Made by a program: the position numbers and the translations under genes. Shown piece by piece: positions 1 to 10,109 of a stretch of 64,000 bases of DNA; the first letter of the stretch is position 1; each line of letters starts with the position of its first letter. The notes beneath the pieces were generated by a model, which saw only the letters and a program-made list of their open reading frames with translations, did not search any database and was not told the origin of the DNA. Location of the stretch: positions 1 through 64,000 of the forward strand of contig NZ_JAKFZS010000013.1 in NCBI RefSeq assembly GCF_021654285.1. Direction: 5' to 3'. Source of the stretch: Pseudoalteromonas luteoviolacea (GTDB lineage Bacteria > Pseudomonadota > Gammaproteobacteria > Enterobacterales > Alteromonadaceae).

Positions 1-1
1 C

Positions 2-3000
2 GCTGCCTCGTTTAGCTTTAGCAGTGCCGAAGTAGGCGCAACCTACAGCTATACTATTTCGAGTAGCAATGGCGGCACATCAGCAACGGGCAATGGCACG
101 GTGACCTCTGCAAGCCAAACCATTTCTAATATAGATTTAAGTGCACTAAACGACGGCACGCTCACGCTGTCTGTGACGCTGACAGACACCGTAGGTAACA
201 CGGCTACAGCAGTCACCGCAACCAGTGAGCTAGATACATCCAGCCCATCAGTGACAACATTCAGTGCATCAGATACGGCGCTTAAGGTTGGTGAAACTTC
301 GACGGTTACTATTGTGTTGAGTGAGTCGAGTGATAATTTCACAGTAGATGATGTGAGCGTTTCAGGAGGGACTTTAAGCAACTTCACTGCCACTTCAGGA
401 ACACAATATAGCGTGGTGTTCACGCCGAGTGAAAATTCAGAAGCGGACGCTACGCTTGATATTCTCGCTGACAAGTTTACCGACAGTGCTGGCAACCCAA
501 ATACAGCGGCGCAGCAAATCACCTTGAGTGTCGATACCAGTTCGCCGACAGGGCAAGCTGTCAATATAGATCAGGCTCTTATCAATAGAGATAATGAGTC
601 GGCTCTGAGTTTTAGTTTAACTGGTCTGGAGAGCTCGGGTACATTCACATACAGCATTACAGATGCAAATAATGCCTCGGTGACTGGCAATGGCAACATT
701 ACAGCTGCTACTGCTCAAGTATCCGCGATTGATGTGAGTAATCTGGCTGAAGGTACTTTAACGTTAACGGTAATCGTGACAGATGCGGCTGGAAATAGTG
801 CAAATCAGATTTCAGACACTGTTACTAAAAAGTATAACGTGGCGCCGACTCTATCTGGCCAGCCTACAACGTCGATTGCGCAAGACCAAGCTTATAGTTT
901 TACACCCACTTTAGTTGACCCTGATGAGCAAGATACGCACACCTACAGCATCACTAATTTACCTAGTTGGTTGATGTTTAGTACGACGACAGGTGTTCTT
1001 TCTGGCACGCCAGCGGATGCTGATGTAGGCGAGTACAATGGCATTGTGATTTCGGTGAATGATGGCACTGATTCAGCGTCATTGGCGAGCTTTAATATTG
1101 AAGTGACCAATGTCAATGATGCGCCAAGTGGCACAGCGTTTAATTTTGCCACTCAAGAGGCTGGCACGCTGAGCGTAACTGCGCAAGCAGGTTTACTCAG
1201 CACCGCAACAGATGACGATACTGACAACGGAGATACGTTAACTGTAGAACAGGTCGCCGCTCCGTCATTTGGTCAGTTGACACTGAATACAGATGGCAGC
1301 TTTACCTATCAGCATGATGGCAGCGAAAACCATACTGATCAATTTACCTATCGTGTTAAAGATGCATCAAACGCGACATCTGAGACGTATACGGTGACGA
1401 TTAATGTCACGCCAGTTGCGGATGCGCCAACAGCGGTGAATGACGTGTTGACCGTGGTTGAAGATAATGCAGGTAACATAGATTTATTGGCTAACGATAG
1501 CGATCCTGAGCAAGATATGGTGGCCTCCTCTGCAACGGTTGTTACCGCACCGAGCAAAGGGAGTGTTAGCCTATTAAATGGCGTTGCGACTTATACACCA
1601 AATGCCAATGAAAATGGTGTAGATACATTCACCTATACAGTCAAAGATGCGCAGCAAAATACTTCTAATACGGCGACGGTGACGGTGACCATTACCGCGG
1701 ATAATGACCTCCCTGTAGCGAAAGAGTTGGTGATTAATACATCTGAGGATACTCATTCAGACCCGCTGCAAGTTCGTGCTCAGACTACGGACATAGAGGA
1801 TGGTATACCAACAGGAGACTTGGCAATATCGACCCAGCCGAGTAAAGGCAGTGTTGTTATCGACCAACAGCAGGGGACGTTTGTTTATCAACCTGCTGCC
1901 AATCAAACAGGCTCAGATAGCTTTGCTTACACGGTAGCAGATAGTGCAGGGGCTGTATCAACACCGATGACAATTACCGTGAATATTGGCGCGGTGAATG
2001 ATAAACCCGTGGCCGCTGCTGACAGTGTCACAACCGATGAGGATGTGAGCACTCTGTTATCGATTTTATCAAACGACAGTGATGTAGAAGATCAAGGTTT
2101 CAATGGGGCAAATATCACACTTGAGGATCAAGGTAATGGTGCGGGTAGCTATGAAAAAGCCATGGTGACTATCCAAGCCGACGGGCAGTTGAACATTGTG
2201 CCTGTTGCAAACCAAAATGGCACCTTCACGTTTAACTATACCCTGACTGACAGTGAAGGTTTAACCTCTGATCCTGCTCAAGTAACTGTCACTCTAACCC
2301 CAGTGAATGACGCGCCAGTGGCCGTTGATAATACAGCGAGTTTGCAAGAAGAGGGTTCATTTGAAGTGAACGTCTTGGGTAATGATACGGACGTAGATGA
2401 AAATGACAGCTTTAATCTTGCTAGTGTAACTGTGGTTGACCAGCCTCAATTTGGTCAGGCGGTTGTCAATGCGCAAGGCGGGATTGTGTATACCCCGAAC
2501 CAGCATTACTTTGGCGATGATACTTTTACGTATACAGTTCAAGATACAACGGGCGCAACGTCTAATAAAGCCACGGTGACAATGACGGTGACTCCTGTGA
2601 ATGATGCACCGATTGCACAGGCTCAAAACCTGAATTTAGATGAAGATGGCAGTTTACTTGTTACGCTCAGTGCGACTGATCAGGAAAACGATGCGCTGAT
2701 CTATCGCGTTGTCACAGGTGTGTCTAGCGGGACATTGGTACAGCAATCAGATACAACTTGGTTATATACACCAACATCAAATTTCAACGGGGTTGACACA
2801 TTCACCTTCGTAGCAAATGATGGTACAGATGACTCTGCGGCTGCAACTGTATCTTTGACAGTCAACGCGGTGAATGACCAACCTACGGTCACAGGGCAAG
2901 CTGTAAGCGTAGATGAAGAGACGCAGGTAAATATTACTCTAAGTGCAGAAGATATAGATAACGATAATCTCACTTACTTACTTGTTGGTGAACCAAGCAA

Positions 3001-6000
3001 TGGTAGCTACTCACTCAATAGCAATGTGTTGAGCTATACAGGTAACTTAGATTACTTTGGAGCGGATAGCTTTACCTTTAAAGTGAACGATGGTCAGGCA
3101 GACTCAGAATTAGCGACGGTGAATATCACTGTCAATAATATCAACGATGCGCCAACGATTTCAGGGAGTCCAAGCAAGCAAGTTAATGAAGACAGTGCAT
3201 ACAGTTTTGTGCCTACCGCCGAAGATAAAGATGGCGACAATTTAACATTCGCCATTGAAAACTTACCGAGTTGGATGTCCTTCGATAGCACAACGGGGGC
3301 GATATCAGGCACACCTGTCAATGCAAATGTTGGCGTATACACAGGCATTGTGATCAGTGTTTCAGATGGTACAGAAACAGCCGCACTCACTGCGTTTAAC
3401 ATTACCGTTGTTAATACCAATGATACACCAACGATAAGCGGCGTGCCTTCAACTTCTATTAATGAAGACAGTGCGTATAGCTTTACCCCAAGCGCAACGG
3501 ATATTGACGGAGATACCTTAACCTTTAGTATTCAGAATGCACCAGCTTGGATTGAATTTAATACTGCAACTGGTGAAATGACAGGCATACCGCTGGACGC
3601 CAATGTTGGTACTGATACAAACATTATTGTTTCAGTCAGCGATGGTCAGATAAGTGCGTCTATAGCGGCATTTGATATTGTTGTTAATAATACCAATGAT
3701 GCTCCGACAGCAATCGCACCAAGCTACAGTATTAGCGAGGGAGCAACATTAAGTGTAAGCAATGTTGAAGGCCTACTGAGCGGTAACTTTGCCCTTGACG
3801 ATGATTTAGATAGCAATGATGTATTGTCGATTGTTGATTTAACTCAGCCAACGTTTGGCACTTTGAGTGTGAATGCAGATGGCAGCTTCTCTTATTCGCA
3901 TAACGACAGTGAAACACAAAGCGATAGCTTTACCTATCGATTACAAGACAGCATTGGTGCTCAATCTAGGGTTGTGACTGCTACCATTGCAATCACGCCA
4001 GTGTCTGACTCTCCTGTCGCTGTGGATGACAGCGCGCAAACCAATGAAGATACGCCAGTGACGGTAAACCTATTGAGCAATGACACGGATCCTGAAGGGG
4101 ATATTGTAGCCTCTTCTGCAGTTGTCGTTGATCAACCAGCTATTGGCTCTGTATTAATTGAAAACGGGGTAGCGACCTATACACCTAATCAAGATGTAAA
4201 TGGTACTGATTTATTTACCTATATCGTATCAGACCAAGATTCCAATAATTCAGACAAAGCCACTGTATCGATCACCATTTCGGCGATAAATGATGTGCCG
4301 CAAGTTGAAGACATTACTGTGAATATCGACGAAGATGCTGAGCAAACCAGTATTAACGTCATGGCCTTTGCAACGGATATTGAAGATGGTATCCCAACAG
4401 GCGATATTGCAGTCATCACTGCACCACAAAAAGGCAATGCAGTTACTAATAGTATTAATGGTTCAATTGACTATACGCCGTTTGAAGACGATGAAGGTAC
4501 AGACAGCTTCACTTATACTATTGCGGATAGCAACGGAGCTGTTTCTGAGTTGGCCACTGTGTCAATTAATATCGGTGAAGTAAATGATGCGCCAATCGCA
4601 GCGGATGATAGTGTGACAACGCAAGAAGATACACAAATCACGCTCAATATCTTAGCAAATGATACTGATGTTGAAGACGAAGGGTTTAACGGCGCGAATA
4701 TTACTATACAAAATAATGGAGTGTTTGATTTCGCAACTGTGGCTATCTTAACAGATGGTCAATTACAAATTACTCCGACACAAGACCAAAATGGTCAGTT
4801 CAGCTTCACTTATACGCTAAACGACAGTGAAGGGTTGAGCTCCTTACCTGCCACAGTTAATCTGACGATTGAAGCTGTGAATGATGCGCCAGTGGCCATT
4901 GATGATATTGCCGCCCTTGAAGAGGAAGGGGCGTTTGCGGTGAATGTGCTGGGTAATGATACAGATGTGGATGGTAACAATGAAATCGACCCATCAAGTG
5001 TGACAATTGTGAACGCTCCTGCAAAAGGGCAAGTCAGTATTGATGGGCTTGGTCGAGTTGTATACACCGCCAATACCAATGAAGTGGGTAATGATATCTT
5101 TACTTACACGGTCAAAGACACCTTAGGCCTAGAGTCCAATGTCGCAACTGTGACAATGACTATAGATAATGTCAACGATGCACCAGATGCCCAAGATGAT
5201 AGCTATTCAGAAGAAACCTTTGATGAAGCAACGGGCACATACCGCTTAGCAGTACTTAGTAATGATAGCGATGTGGATACGGGGGATTCATTGATGCTTT
5301 TGAGTGCTCAAGCGTCAGTTGGTAGTGTGCAAGTGGCAGGTAATGAGCTGGTTTACACACCTGAAGATACGTTTAACGGCGTGGTGATCATCGACTATGT
5401 AATTAAAGATGAGGCTGGGGAAATTAGCAGAGCAGTTGCAGAACTGACAGTAGTTAGAAATGATGCGCAGGGCACACCGCCAACGATTAACGTGCCAGCA
5501 GATATTAATGTCAATGCAACGGCTCTATTCACTAAAGTGGAGCTTGGTAATGCAACGGCTACAGACAGTAATGGCAATGTTATCGGCGTATCACTTGTGA
5601 ATAATAATGTGTTGTTTCCTCCAGGTCGCCACCTTGCGACATGGCGAGCTCAAGACAGCAATGGTTTGAGCACATTTGCCACACAAAATGTATTTGTGAA
5701 TCCACTCGTTTCTTTAGCTAAGGATACACAATTATCTGAAGGTCAAAGCTTCGCATTAGGCGTCTTCTTAAATGGTGAGGCAACACAGTATCCAATACAA
5801 ATACCTTATACGGTGTCTGGTACGGCAAACAGTTCAGACCACACACTTAGCAGTGGTACGCTTACGATAGCTTCTGGCATTGAAGGCGAGATCACCTTCA
5901 GTATTTTTGAAGATGGGCTGAGTGAGGGTAATGAAACCATTATAATCACACTTGATGAATCACTGAATCGAGGCGCTAAATTTACGACTCAAGTGACTAT

Positions 6001-8170
6001 TGTTGAAGAAAATGTCGCGCCTAGCATTGTTCTCAGCGCTAAACAAAACAATGAGTTACGTACTACCGTGACGGCAAATGAGCAATTAGTTACCGTGTCA
6101 GCGCAGGTGAGTGACCCGAACATTGGTGATAGTGTGCAGTTACAATGGAGTGCACTGGATAATGAGCTACAGAACCTCAGTACAGTAGAAAATGAATTTA
6201 CCTTCTCAGCTCAATCTCTTAGCACTGGTATTTATGGGGTTTCAATCACCGCGACGGATGATGGTGAGCCAAGCCTCGCTAGTACAGCGCAAATCTATCT
6301 AGAGGTCGTACCTGAGCTCGTTGTTCTGACGGACCAAGATACCGATGGTGATTTAATTCCAGATAATGAGGAGGGCCATTCTGACTCCGATAATGATGGT
6401 ATTCCAGATTTTCAAGATGCGATCACTGACTGTAACGTTATGCAAGAGCAGGCATTGGAGTCTTCTCAATTTTTGATTGAGGGCGAGCCCGGTGTATGTA
6501 TTCGTAAAGGTGTAACAATTGCACAGAATTCGACAGGCGGTGTACAACTTCTGCCTGAAGAATTACAGCAAGATGATACCGCTACTAATATAGGAGGATT
6601 ATTTGATTTTATAGCTGTTGGTCTTCCGCAAGCCGGTGATAGTTATAGCATTGTTATTCCACAGCGTAACCCGATACCTATCAACGCAGTATATCGAAAA
6701 CTAATAGGTACTCAGTGGGTTGATTTTATCGTTGATGAACAAAATAAAATTTATTCCTCACTGGGAGAGCCAGGATATTGCGCCCCTCCAGGAAGTGATG
6801 TTTGGCGAGAGGGACTCACTGAAGGTGATTGGTGTGTCAAACTACAGATTGTAGATGGCGGGCCAAATGATGATGATGGCATAGCTAATGGTAGCATCAT
6901 CGATCCGGGTGGTGTTGCAATTGTCAATAATGGTAACTCTCTACCTGTTGCAGTAGCTGATGAGAAAGTTGTGGGCTCTGGACAAGCTATTCAGATAGAC
7001 GTACTTGCAAATGATACAGATGCCGATGGTGATACTTTAACTATTACAAGTGCATCAGTTGATTTTGGTACTGTCGTGATTGAGGACAATAAGTTGCTTT
7101 ATACGCCTCCTCAAACTTTTGTCGGTACTGCAACGATTCAATACAGCATTACAGATGGACAAGGCGGAACGGCGAGCAATACGGTCACGGTTAATTTGAC
7201 CGTTAATTCAGCCCCAACCACAACATTAGATGAAGCGTCGACAACAGATCAAGCGTCAATCATCTTAAATGTGTTAGAAAACGACTTTGATGCTGATGGC
7301 GATACATTATCAGTCATTGATGCGGTAGCACAAAGCGGTACGGTTAGCATCAACGCAGATGGCACCATTTCATATACACCTAAATCTGGCTTTGAAGGTG
7401 TAGATATCGTTACATATACCGTTGTAGATAGTAAAGGTGCAATTTCGAAGGGAGTAGCACAAATCACCGTTACAGCTTATAAAGCTGTCGCGATTGAAAA
7501 TACGTCATCAGGCAGCCTAGGAGGGGGGCTTATTTTGATACTTTCAGCATTATTAGTACGTAGACGTAAATCGGGTTTACCAAGTTTTGCATTGGCCTCT
7601 TTAAGTTGCATTTTACCATTTTCTGCTTATGCGGATGGTTGGGAGTTAAAAGGTACACTTGGACAAGCCAATGCTGCGGAGCGAGTAGATAATAACTCTG
7701 GCCTGCAAATCAAGAATATTGATAATTCCAGTGAATCATGGTCCGTGAGCAGCTACTATGAGTTGCTGCCGAATTGGCATGTCGGGATTGGTTATGTTGA
7801 TTTAGGGCAAGGGCGAGTTGACTTTGAGGGGGAGAGTTTATCGCCAGCAGAGTCACATCTAGCTGTTTCTCGTATTGCTCCTGTATTGCCCGAAGGCTTT
7901 ACATTACAAGTCAATTATGACCTTTACCGTTGGCAAAAATTAACCGCAGAGGTCTTCGTTGGTGTATTTGACTGGGAGTATAAAATTACCAGTACACGAG
8001 ATGAGCGTTTTTTACAAACTTATGAGGCTGCTGAAACAAATGCCTTTATGGGCGCTGAATTGGGTTATCAGTTAAGTGAACGTGTAGAGTTAGGCGTCCA
8101 GTATCGATATTTTGATATAAGCGAAAACAATATAAATGAAGTATCCCTGTTGATGGGAATAAAATTTTAG
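2..8170 (+). CDS. giant cadherin/VCBS-repeat surface protein with C-terminal beta-barrel (5' partial)
   Basis: The frame is already open at base 2, so the start lies outside the window; about 2,722 codons are visible. Domains by nucleotide: bacterial Ig-like (2-840), He_PIG (845-1120), VCBS (1120-1420), six cadherin-like tandem-95 repeats (1420-3140, recurrent VNDAP junctions), two He_PIG (3140-3700), VCBS (3700-4010), five cadherin-like (4010-5460), HYR (5470-5700), Calx-beta (5700-6010), Ig-like (6010-6310), thrombospondin type-3-like Asp/Gly-rich calcium motif (6325-6430), choice-of-anchor U (6430-6930, Cys pairs and DGGPNDDDG), two cadherin-like (6940-7480). A GlyGly-CTERM-like segment follows (7504-7572: GSLGGG, hydrophobic stretch, RRRK). 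Then come a second signal-like hydrophobic stretch ending SAYA and an OmpA-like barrel ending in Phe. A calcium-stiffened adhesin role is inferred from domains. The fused tail is unusual. Confidence 0.85.
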   Translation, partial: AASFSFSSAEVGATYSYTISSSNGGTSATGNGTVTSASQTISNIDLSALNDGTLTLSVTLTDTVGNTATAVTATSELDTSSPSVTTFSASDTALKVGETSTVTIVLSESSDNFTVDDVSVSGGTLSNFTATSGTQYSVVFTPSENSEADATLDILADKFTDSAGNPNTAAQQITLSVDTSSPTGQAVNIDQALINRDNESALSFSLTGLESSGTFTYSITDANNASVTGNGNITAATAQVSAIDVSNLAEGTLTLTVIVTDAAGNSANQISDTVTKKYNVAPTLSGQPTTSIAQDQAYSFTPTLVDPDEQDTHTYSITNLPSWLMFSTTTGVLSGTPADADVGEYNGIVISVNDGTDSASLASFNIEVTNVNDAPSGTAFNFATQEAGTLSVTAQAGLLSTATDDDTDNGDTLTVEQVAAPSFGQLTLNTDGSFTYQHDGSENHTDQFTYRVKDASNATSETYTVTINVTPVADAPTAVNDVLTVVEDNAGNIDLLANDSDPEQDMVASSATVVTAPSKGSVSLLNGVATYTPNANENGVDTFTYTVKDAQQNTSNTATVTVTITADNDLPVAKELVINTSEDTHSDPLQVRAQTTDIEDGIPTGDLAISTQPSKGSVVIDQQQGTFVYQPAANQTGSDSFAYTVADSAGAVSTPMTITVNIGAVNDKPVAAADSVTTDEDVSTLLSILSNDSDVEDQGFNGANITLEDQGNGAGSYEKAMVTIQADGQLNIVPVANQNGTFTFNYTLTDSEGLTSDPAQVTVTLTPVNDAPVAVDNTASLQEEGSFEVNVLGNDTDVDENDSFNLASVTVVDQPQFGQAVVNAQGGIVYTPNQHYFGDDTFTYTVQDTTGATSNKATVTMTVTPVNDAPIAQAQNLNLDEDGSLLVTLSATDQENDALIYRVVTGVSSGTLVQQSDTTWLYTPTSNFNGVDTFTFVANDGTDDSAAATVSLTVNAVNDQPTVTGQAVSVDEETQVNITLSAEDIDNDNLTYLLVGEPSNGSYSLNSNVLSYTGNLDYFGADSFTFKVNDGQADSELATVNITVNNINDAPTISGSPSKQVNEDSAYSFVPTAEDKDGDNLTFAIENLPSWMSFDSTTGAISGTPVNANVGVYTGIVISVSDGTETAALTAFNITVVNTNDTPTISGVPSTSINEDSAYSFTPSATDIDGDTLTFSIQNAPAWIEFNTATGEMTGIPLDANVGTDTNIIVSVSDGQISASIAAFDIVVNNTNDAPTAIAPSYSISEGATLSVSNVEGLLSGNFALDDDLDSNDVLSIVDLTQPTFGTLSVNADGSFSYSHNDSETQSDSFTYRLQDSIGAQSRVVTATIAITPVSDSPVAVDDSAQTNEDTPVTVNLLSNDTDPEGDIVASSAVVVDQPAIGSVLIENGVATYTPNQDVNGTDLFTYIVSDQDSNNSDKATVSITISAINDVPQVEDITVNIDEDAEQTSINVMAFATDIEDGIPTGDIAVITAPQKGNAVTNSINGSIDYTPFEDDEGTDSFTYTIADSNGAVSELATVSINIGEVNDAPIAADDSVTTQEDTQITLNILANDTDVEDEGFNGANITIQNNGVFDFATVAILTDGQLQITPTQDQNGQFSFTYTLNDSEGLSSLPATVNLTIEAVNDAPVAIDDIAALEEEGAFAVNVLGNDTDVDGNNEIDPSSVTIVNAPAKGQVSIDGLGRVVYTANTNEVGNDIFTYTVKDTLGLESNVATVTMTIDNVNDAPDAQDDSYSEETFDEATGTYRLAVLSNDSDVDTGDSLMLLSAQASVGSVQVAGNELVYTPEDTFNGVVIIDYVIKDEAGEISRAVAELTVVRNDAQGTPPTINVPADINVNATALFTKVELGNATATDSNGNVIGVSLVNNNVLFPPGRHLATWRAQDSNGLSTFATQNVFVNPLVSLAKDTQLSEGQSFALGVFLNGEATQYPIQIPYTVSGTANSSDHTLSSGTLTIASGIEGEITFSIFEDGLSEGNETIIITLDESLNRGAKFTTQVTIVEENVAPSIVLSAKQNNELRTTVTANEQLVTVSAQVSDPNIGDSVQLQWSALDNELQNLSTVENEFTFSAQSLSTGIYGVSITATDDGEPSLASTAQIYLEVVPELVVLTDQDTDGDLIPDNEEGHSDSDNDGIPDFQDAITDCNVMQEQALESSQFLIEGEPGVCIRKGVTIAQNSTGGVQLLPEELQQDDTATNIGGLFDFIAVGLPQAGDSYSIVIPQRNPIPINAVYRKLIGTQWVDFIVDEQNKIYSSLGEPGYCAPPGSDVWREGLTEGDWCVKLQIVDGGPNDDDGIANGSIIDPGGVAIVNNGNSLPVAVADEKVVGSGQAIQIDVLANDTDADGDTLTITSASVDFGTVVIEDNKLLYTPPQTFVGTATIQYSITDGQGGTASNTVTVNLTVNSAPTTTLDEASTTDQASIILNVLENDFDADGDTLSVIDAVAQSGTVSINADGTISYTPKSGFEGVDIVTYTVVDSKGAISKGVAQITVTAYKAVAIENTSSGSLGGGLILILSALLVRRRKSGLPSFALASLSCILPFSAYADGWELKGTLGQANAAERVDNNSGLQIKNIDNSSESWSVSSYYELLPNWHVGIGYVDLGQGRVDFEGESLSPAESHLAVSRIAPVLPEGFTLQVNYDLYRWQKLTAEVFVGVFDWEYKITSTRDERFLQTYEAAETNAFMGAELGYQLSERVELGVQYRYFDISENNINEVSLLMGIKF
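845..2599 (+). repeat. intragenic segmental duplication, copy A
   Basis: This stretch encodes He_PIG, VCBS and four cadherin-like repeats in the same order as copy B at 3428-5173. Matching landmarks are offset by a near-constant distance: DIEDGIPTGD (1790 and 4376) and the DVED..GFNGANIT motif (2081 and 4667) both by 2,586 bases, and the block starts (845 and 3428) by 2,583. This shows duplication of a multi-domain segment with later divergence. Confidence 0.8.
3428..5173 (+). repeat. intragenic segmental duplication, copy B
   Basis: This is the second copy of the He_PIG + VCBS + four cadherin-like block. The offset to copy A is 2,574 to 2,586 bases, and all indels are multiples of three. 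About 830 bases of single-copy cadherin/He_PIG repeats separate the two copies. Confidence 0.8.
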
Positions 8171-8189
8171 TATTTGTTAATAGTAATAT

Positions 8190-8219
8190 CTAGAAGGTAT
8201 AGTCGCCTGTGCCTTCTAG
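8190..8219 (+). terminator. hairpin just after the giant gene
   Basis: CTAGAAGG (8190-8197) pairs with CCTTCTAG (8212-8219) around a 14-base loop, 20 bases past the stop codon. No T-run follows, so this is a weak or Rho-assisted terminator candidate, or simply a 3' stabilising hairpin. Confidence 0.4.
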
Positions 8220-8984
8220 GATTTATGTAATCGACCCAGATTCTCTTTGTGACGCATTCCTTAAATGGTATTGAATATATCTGTTTTTTATGAAATGCGC
8301 TTTAACCCTATATGGGAAAGTTATTTTTCACCGCATTACTTTCAAGCGCTAACCAGTTATTAAAAGCCAACTATTTTTTAACTTATTGACTTAATGCCAT
8401 TATTGACAGGCGATTTATCTACTTCAGTTTTTAACCGTTAGTAGTGTTTTTATTACAAAGTTTTCAATCTAATATAGGTCTAGCACAGATATCTATTTTA
8501 AATATAGTAATTAAAGCTAACGATATAGAGTGTTAATTTTCACTTAGCTAAGAGCGTATAAAAAGGTAATAGAAGGGGTTGTTTTTTGGGAGGAAGGTTT
8601 CGATTTTGGACTTTTATCTAGGTTTTTCATCTTAAATGTCAGATTGTGTAGATATTGTATGGATTAGAGTTGTTATTTTTATATTTTTTAGCCGTTTAAA
8701 GTATATGAGAGCTTAAAGTGAATACGATTCTTTATTTACTCCCTAGGTGTTGAATTTTGGGAGCTGTGCATTATCACTTTTACTCCGTTTTTTTGCATAA
8801 AAGAGCAAAAAGTAAAAATCATTTAATTTCCTTGCAAAGGCTTGTGATATTTCACAAGCCTTTTATCATACCTTGAAGTTTCCTTGTTTAGATATCGTTT
8901 ACTCGCTAATCGAATAATTTAAAAGATGATAATAAACATTCATTTATCAAATGATTTTGTGTGCTTGAGATAGAAGGTGTATTC
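8220..8984. other. non-coding, AT-rich gap with orphan terminator
   Basis: No convincing reading frame is visible on either strand. The only clear signal is the strong intrinsic terminator at 8836-8866, about 670 bases after the giant gene's stop. It therefore probably ends an unrecognised transcript (small RNA) rather than that gene. I could not identify a promoter or a known RNA family. Confidence 0.5.
8836..8866 (+). terminator. orphan intrinsic terminator
   Basis: AAAGGCTTGTGA (8836-8847) pairs perfectly over 12 bases with TCACAAGCCTTT (8852-8863), with loop TATT, and the T-run continues to about 8864. The T tail is on the plus strand only. No gene lies directly upstream. Confidence 0.75.
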
Positions 8985-9935
8985 ATGAACTTTAATAAGG
9001 CTCGGTGGCTATTATTGGCTGGTGTATTCAGCTTAGCTTTTGTTGCAATTTGGGTACTCATCTACCCTATTCAAGGGGGGGATAAAGCAGACAATTCGAC
9101 TGAACTTGACGGCCCAATATTAACTTCGAAAGCTTTGGTTGAAAAAAGAGTGATATCGACAATACCAATGAGTCAAGAGGTTGAAATAACGACGGCGCAA
9201 CACATTGGCCAGCTTAAAGCGATGTCTCGGCCTATTTGGCATTTGTCAGGCGTATTTAACGAGCACTTGAATGTATTAAAAGCTAAAGCACAAAAAGGAA
9301 GCTTAGAGGCGAAATATATAATTGCGATGAACTTTAAGTTTTGTGTTTCTGCGCCACACAATAGTGATGCGCTACAAACTAAGCTAGAGGAAATCGCATC
9401 ATACAGTGATGCAGGCACGGCTGCGGATAATGTTATCAGACGGTTTCACTACTGCGAAGGGATCACAAAGGCGCAAAAGCAATCCTATGCAAGGTATCTT
9501 GAAGAGGCGGCAAACAGCGGCTTTGTTGCAGCACAAGAGGCTTTCGGTAGCTTAGCGACTGAGTATTATATGAAGACGCAAGGCTTTAATCGCGAACATA
9601 GAGATGAATATATTGCACAACGCTCGCGTTTCAAAGAAAAAAAGTGGGCGTTTTTAAATCGGGCAGCGCAACATGGAAGTGAAAAAGCAATGATGGCTTT
9701 ATCAAGCATACATTACTCACAGCAGCTAGAAAAAAACAGCTTTGCGCAGGCCTATGCTTTGAACAAACTACTTATGGAAATTACTGAAGATGATGAAGTA
9801 TACAATCGCCATGCGTGGTTTGAGCAAAAGCAATATCCGAAAATGACTGAACAAGAGTTAGTATATGCGCAGCAGTTTTACGAAAGCTGGCTGAAAACTA
9901 TATATGAAAATGGCACACTTTATCCGAGTAGATAA
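8985..9935 (+). CDS. membrane-anchored Sel1-like repeat protein
   Basis: The ATG at 8985 is preferred over the in-frame GTG at 8961-8963 because AGAAGGTG lies just upstream of it; this gives 316 residues. Residues about 8-28 form one hydrophobic segment (an uncleaved anchor is likely), so most of the protein should be periplasmic. The body is helical with Sel1-like motifs: AQKGSLEAKY, AANSGFVAAQEAFG and AAQHGSEKAMMALSSIHY. Each is a small-residue helix with Ala/Gly spacing typical of TPR-like SLR proteins that mediate protein contacts. No catalytic motif is visible. It stands alone, between the non-coding gap and the ABM/regulator pair. The fold is inferred from the repeats; the function is unknown. 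Confidence 0.65.
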   Translation: MNFNKARWLLLAGVFSLAFVAIWVLIYPIQGGDKADNSTELDGPILTSKALVEKRVISTIPMSQEVEITTAQHIGQLKAMSRPIWHLSGVFNEHLNVLKAKAQKGSLEAKYIIAMNFKFCVSAPHNSDALQTKLEEIASYSDAGTAADNVIRRFHYCEGITKAQKQSYARYLEEAANSGFVAAQEAFGSLATEYYMKTQGFNREHRDEYIAQRSRFKEKKWAFLNRAAQHGSEKAMMALSSIHYSQQLEKNSFAQAYALNKLLMEITEDDEVYNRHAWFEQKQYPKMTEQELVYAQQFYESWLKTIYENGTLYPSR

Positions 9936-10065
9936 TCAAGCAAAGAGTGGTCGTCGAAATAAATAGCCAGCACTTATGTTAAATGCTTGTTTGCCATTAA
10001 GACTTGTCGCACTTCAGCGCTGTAGAGCCTTTACTTATAGTGTCCATACGTATTGAAAGCACTAT

Positions 10066-10100
10066 TGAGGATAATCTGATATCCACTTTGATTATCCTCA
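10066..10100. promoter_or_regulatory. 11-bp inverted repeat upstream of the ABM/WYL operon
   Basis: TGAGGATAATC (10066-10076) and GATTATCCTCA (10090-10100) are perfect inverted copies 13 bases apart. No T-run follows. It may be the 3' hairpin of the Sel1-like gene's transcript or an operator; position alone does not decide. Confidence 0.4.
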
Positions 10101-10109
10101 TTACTTTCT

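Noticed and set aside
49-564. Minus-strand frames opposite the giant gene (for example 49-564, 3094-3420 and 4810-5079)
   Set aside because: They mirror the repeat-rich plus-strand coding sequence, have no ribosome sites and give repetitive non-domain proteins.
101-8170. GTG at 101 as the start of the giant gene
   Set aside because: The same frame is open and domain-like back to base 2, with no ribosome site before 101; the gene begins outside the window.
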